Positions 5,526 through 5,678 of a DNA stretch of 5,678 nt are shown here, piece after piece. The DNA lies in NCBI GenBank assembly GCA_023136985.1, contig JAGLQD010000370.1, positions 1 to 5,678 of the forward strand, in the 5' to 3' direction. The notes under the pieces were generated by a model, which had not been told where the DNA came from, ran no database searches, and saw nothing but the letters and a program-made list of their open reading frames with translations. The first letter of the stretch is position 1. Each line of letters opens with the position of its first letter. Made by a program: the position numbers and the translations under genes. Source of the DNA: Candidatus Sabulitectum sp. (lineage in GTDB: Bacteria; Fermentibacterota; Fermentibacteria; Fermentibacterales; JCC-6).

Positions 5526-5678
5526 ATGACCAGGGAAGAACTGGCGAGAGAAACTGCAGTGAGAACCGGTCTGACCATGAGAGAAGTTCAGATCGTGCTG
5601 GTGACATTTCTTGATGTTATCAGGGAGACGCTGTGCAGAGGAGAATCGGTATTTCTCCGGGGGTTCGGCAGTTTCAGC
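5526..5678 (+). CDS. HU/IHF-family DNA-binding protein, N-terminal part (runs off right edge)
   Basis: The first 51 codons are visible, out of about 90-100 usual for the family. HU and IHF are small dimeric histone-like proteins that bend and compact DNA. The sequence opens MTREELARETAVRTGL, forms two amphipathic helices (about residues 3-14 and 18-38) and reaches the signature GFGSF at 46-50, just before the beta-arm, which is out of view. The start is supported by GGAGGAGG at 5515-5522, a strong ribosome site. It is transcribed divergently from aroK. Whether it is general HU, IHF-alpha/beta or a specialised member cannot be decided from this half. Confidence 0.88.
   Translation, partial: MTREELARETAVRTGLTMREVQIVLVTFLDVIRETLCRGESVFLRGFGSFS

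Overview
The window looks like a compact stretch of a bacterial chromosome with moderate GC. It shows Shine-Dalgarno sites (GGAGG-like), sigma70-type promoters, TTG starts and overlapping genes. Two adjacent radical-SAM enzymes, one of them cobalamin-type, suggest an anaerobic or oxygen-tolerant-at-most lifestyle. I cannot name the phylum from this sequence. The gene mix (membrane HD-GYP proteins, B12-type radical SAM, HydE-like protein, short AroE) would fit an uncultured anaerobic lineage, but that is inference.

Layout. (1) Positions 1-1892, minus strand: a complete membrane-anchored HD-GYP cyclic-di-GMP phosphodiesterase gene, followed without a gap by a second membrane-protein gene that runs off the left edge and may be a paralogous sensor. 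(2) Positions 1893-1990: a short divergent promoter region. (3) Positions 1991-4954, plus strand: a tightly overlapping three-gene operon of a B12-binding-type radical SAM protein, a short shikimate dehydrogenase (aroE) and a HydE-like radical SAM protein. (4) Positions 4905-5432, minus strand: shikimate kinase (aroK), whose 3' end overlaps the HydE-like gene by 50 bases in convergent orientation. (5) Positions 5433-5525: a second divergent promoter region. (6) From 5526, plus strand: the first 51 codons of a HU/IHF-family DNA-binding protein, cut by the right edge.

How the genes may work together. AroE and AroK catalyse consecutive steps of the shikimate pathway (dehydroshikimate to shikimate to shikimate 3-phosphate), so the neighbourhood has an aromatic-biosynthesis theme even though the two genes face each other. 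The two radical SAM genes are translationally coupled to aroE on either side, so the three proteins are made together. Whether they share a pathway is open. The HD-GYP genes form a separate signalling unit divergent from the operon. No RNA genes, CRISPR arrays, insertion sequences or convincing terminators were seen. There is no gene-free stretch longer than about 100 bases.
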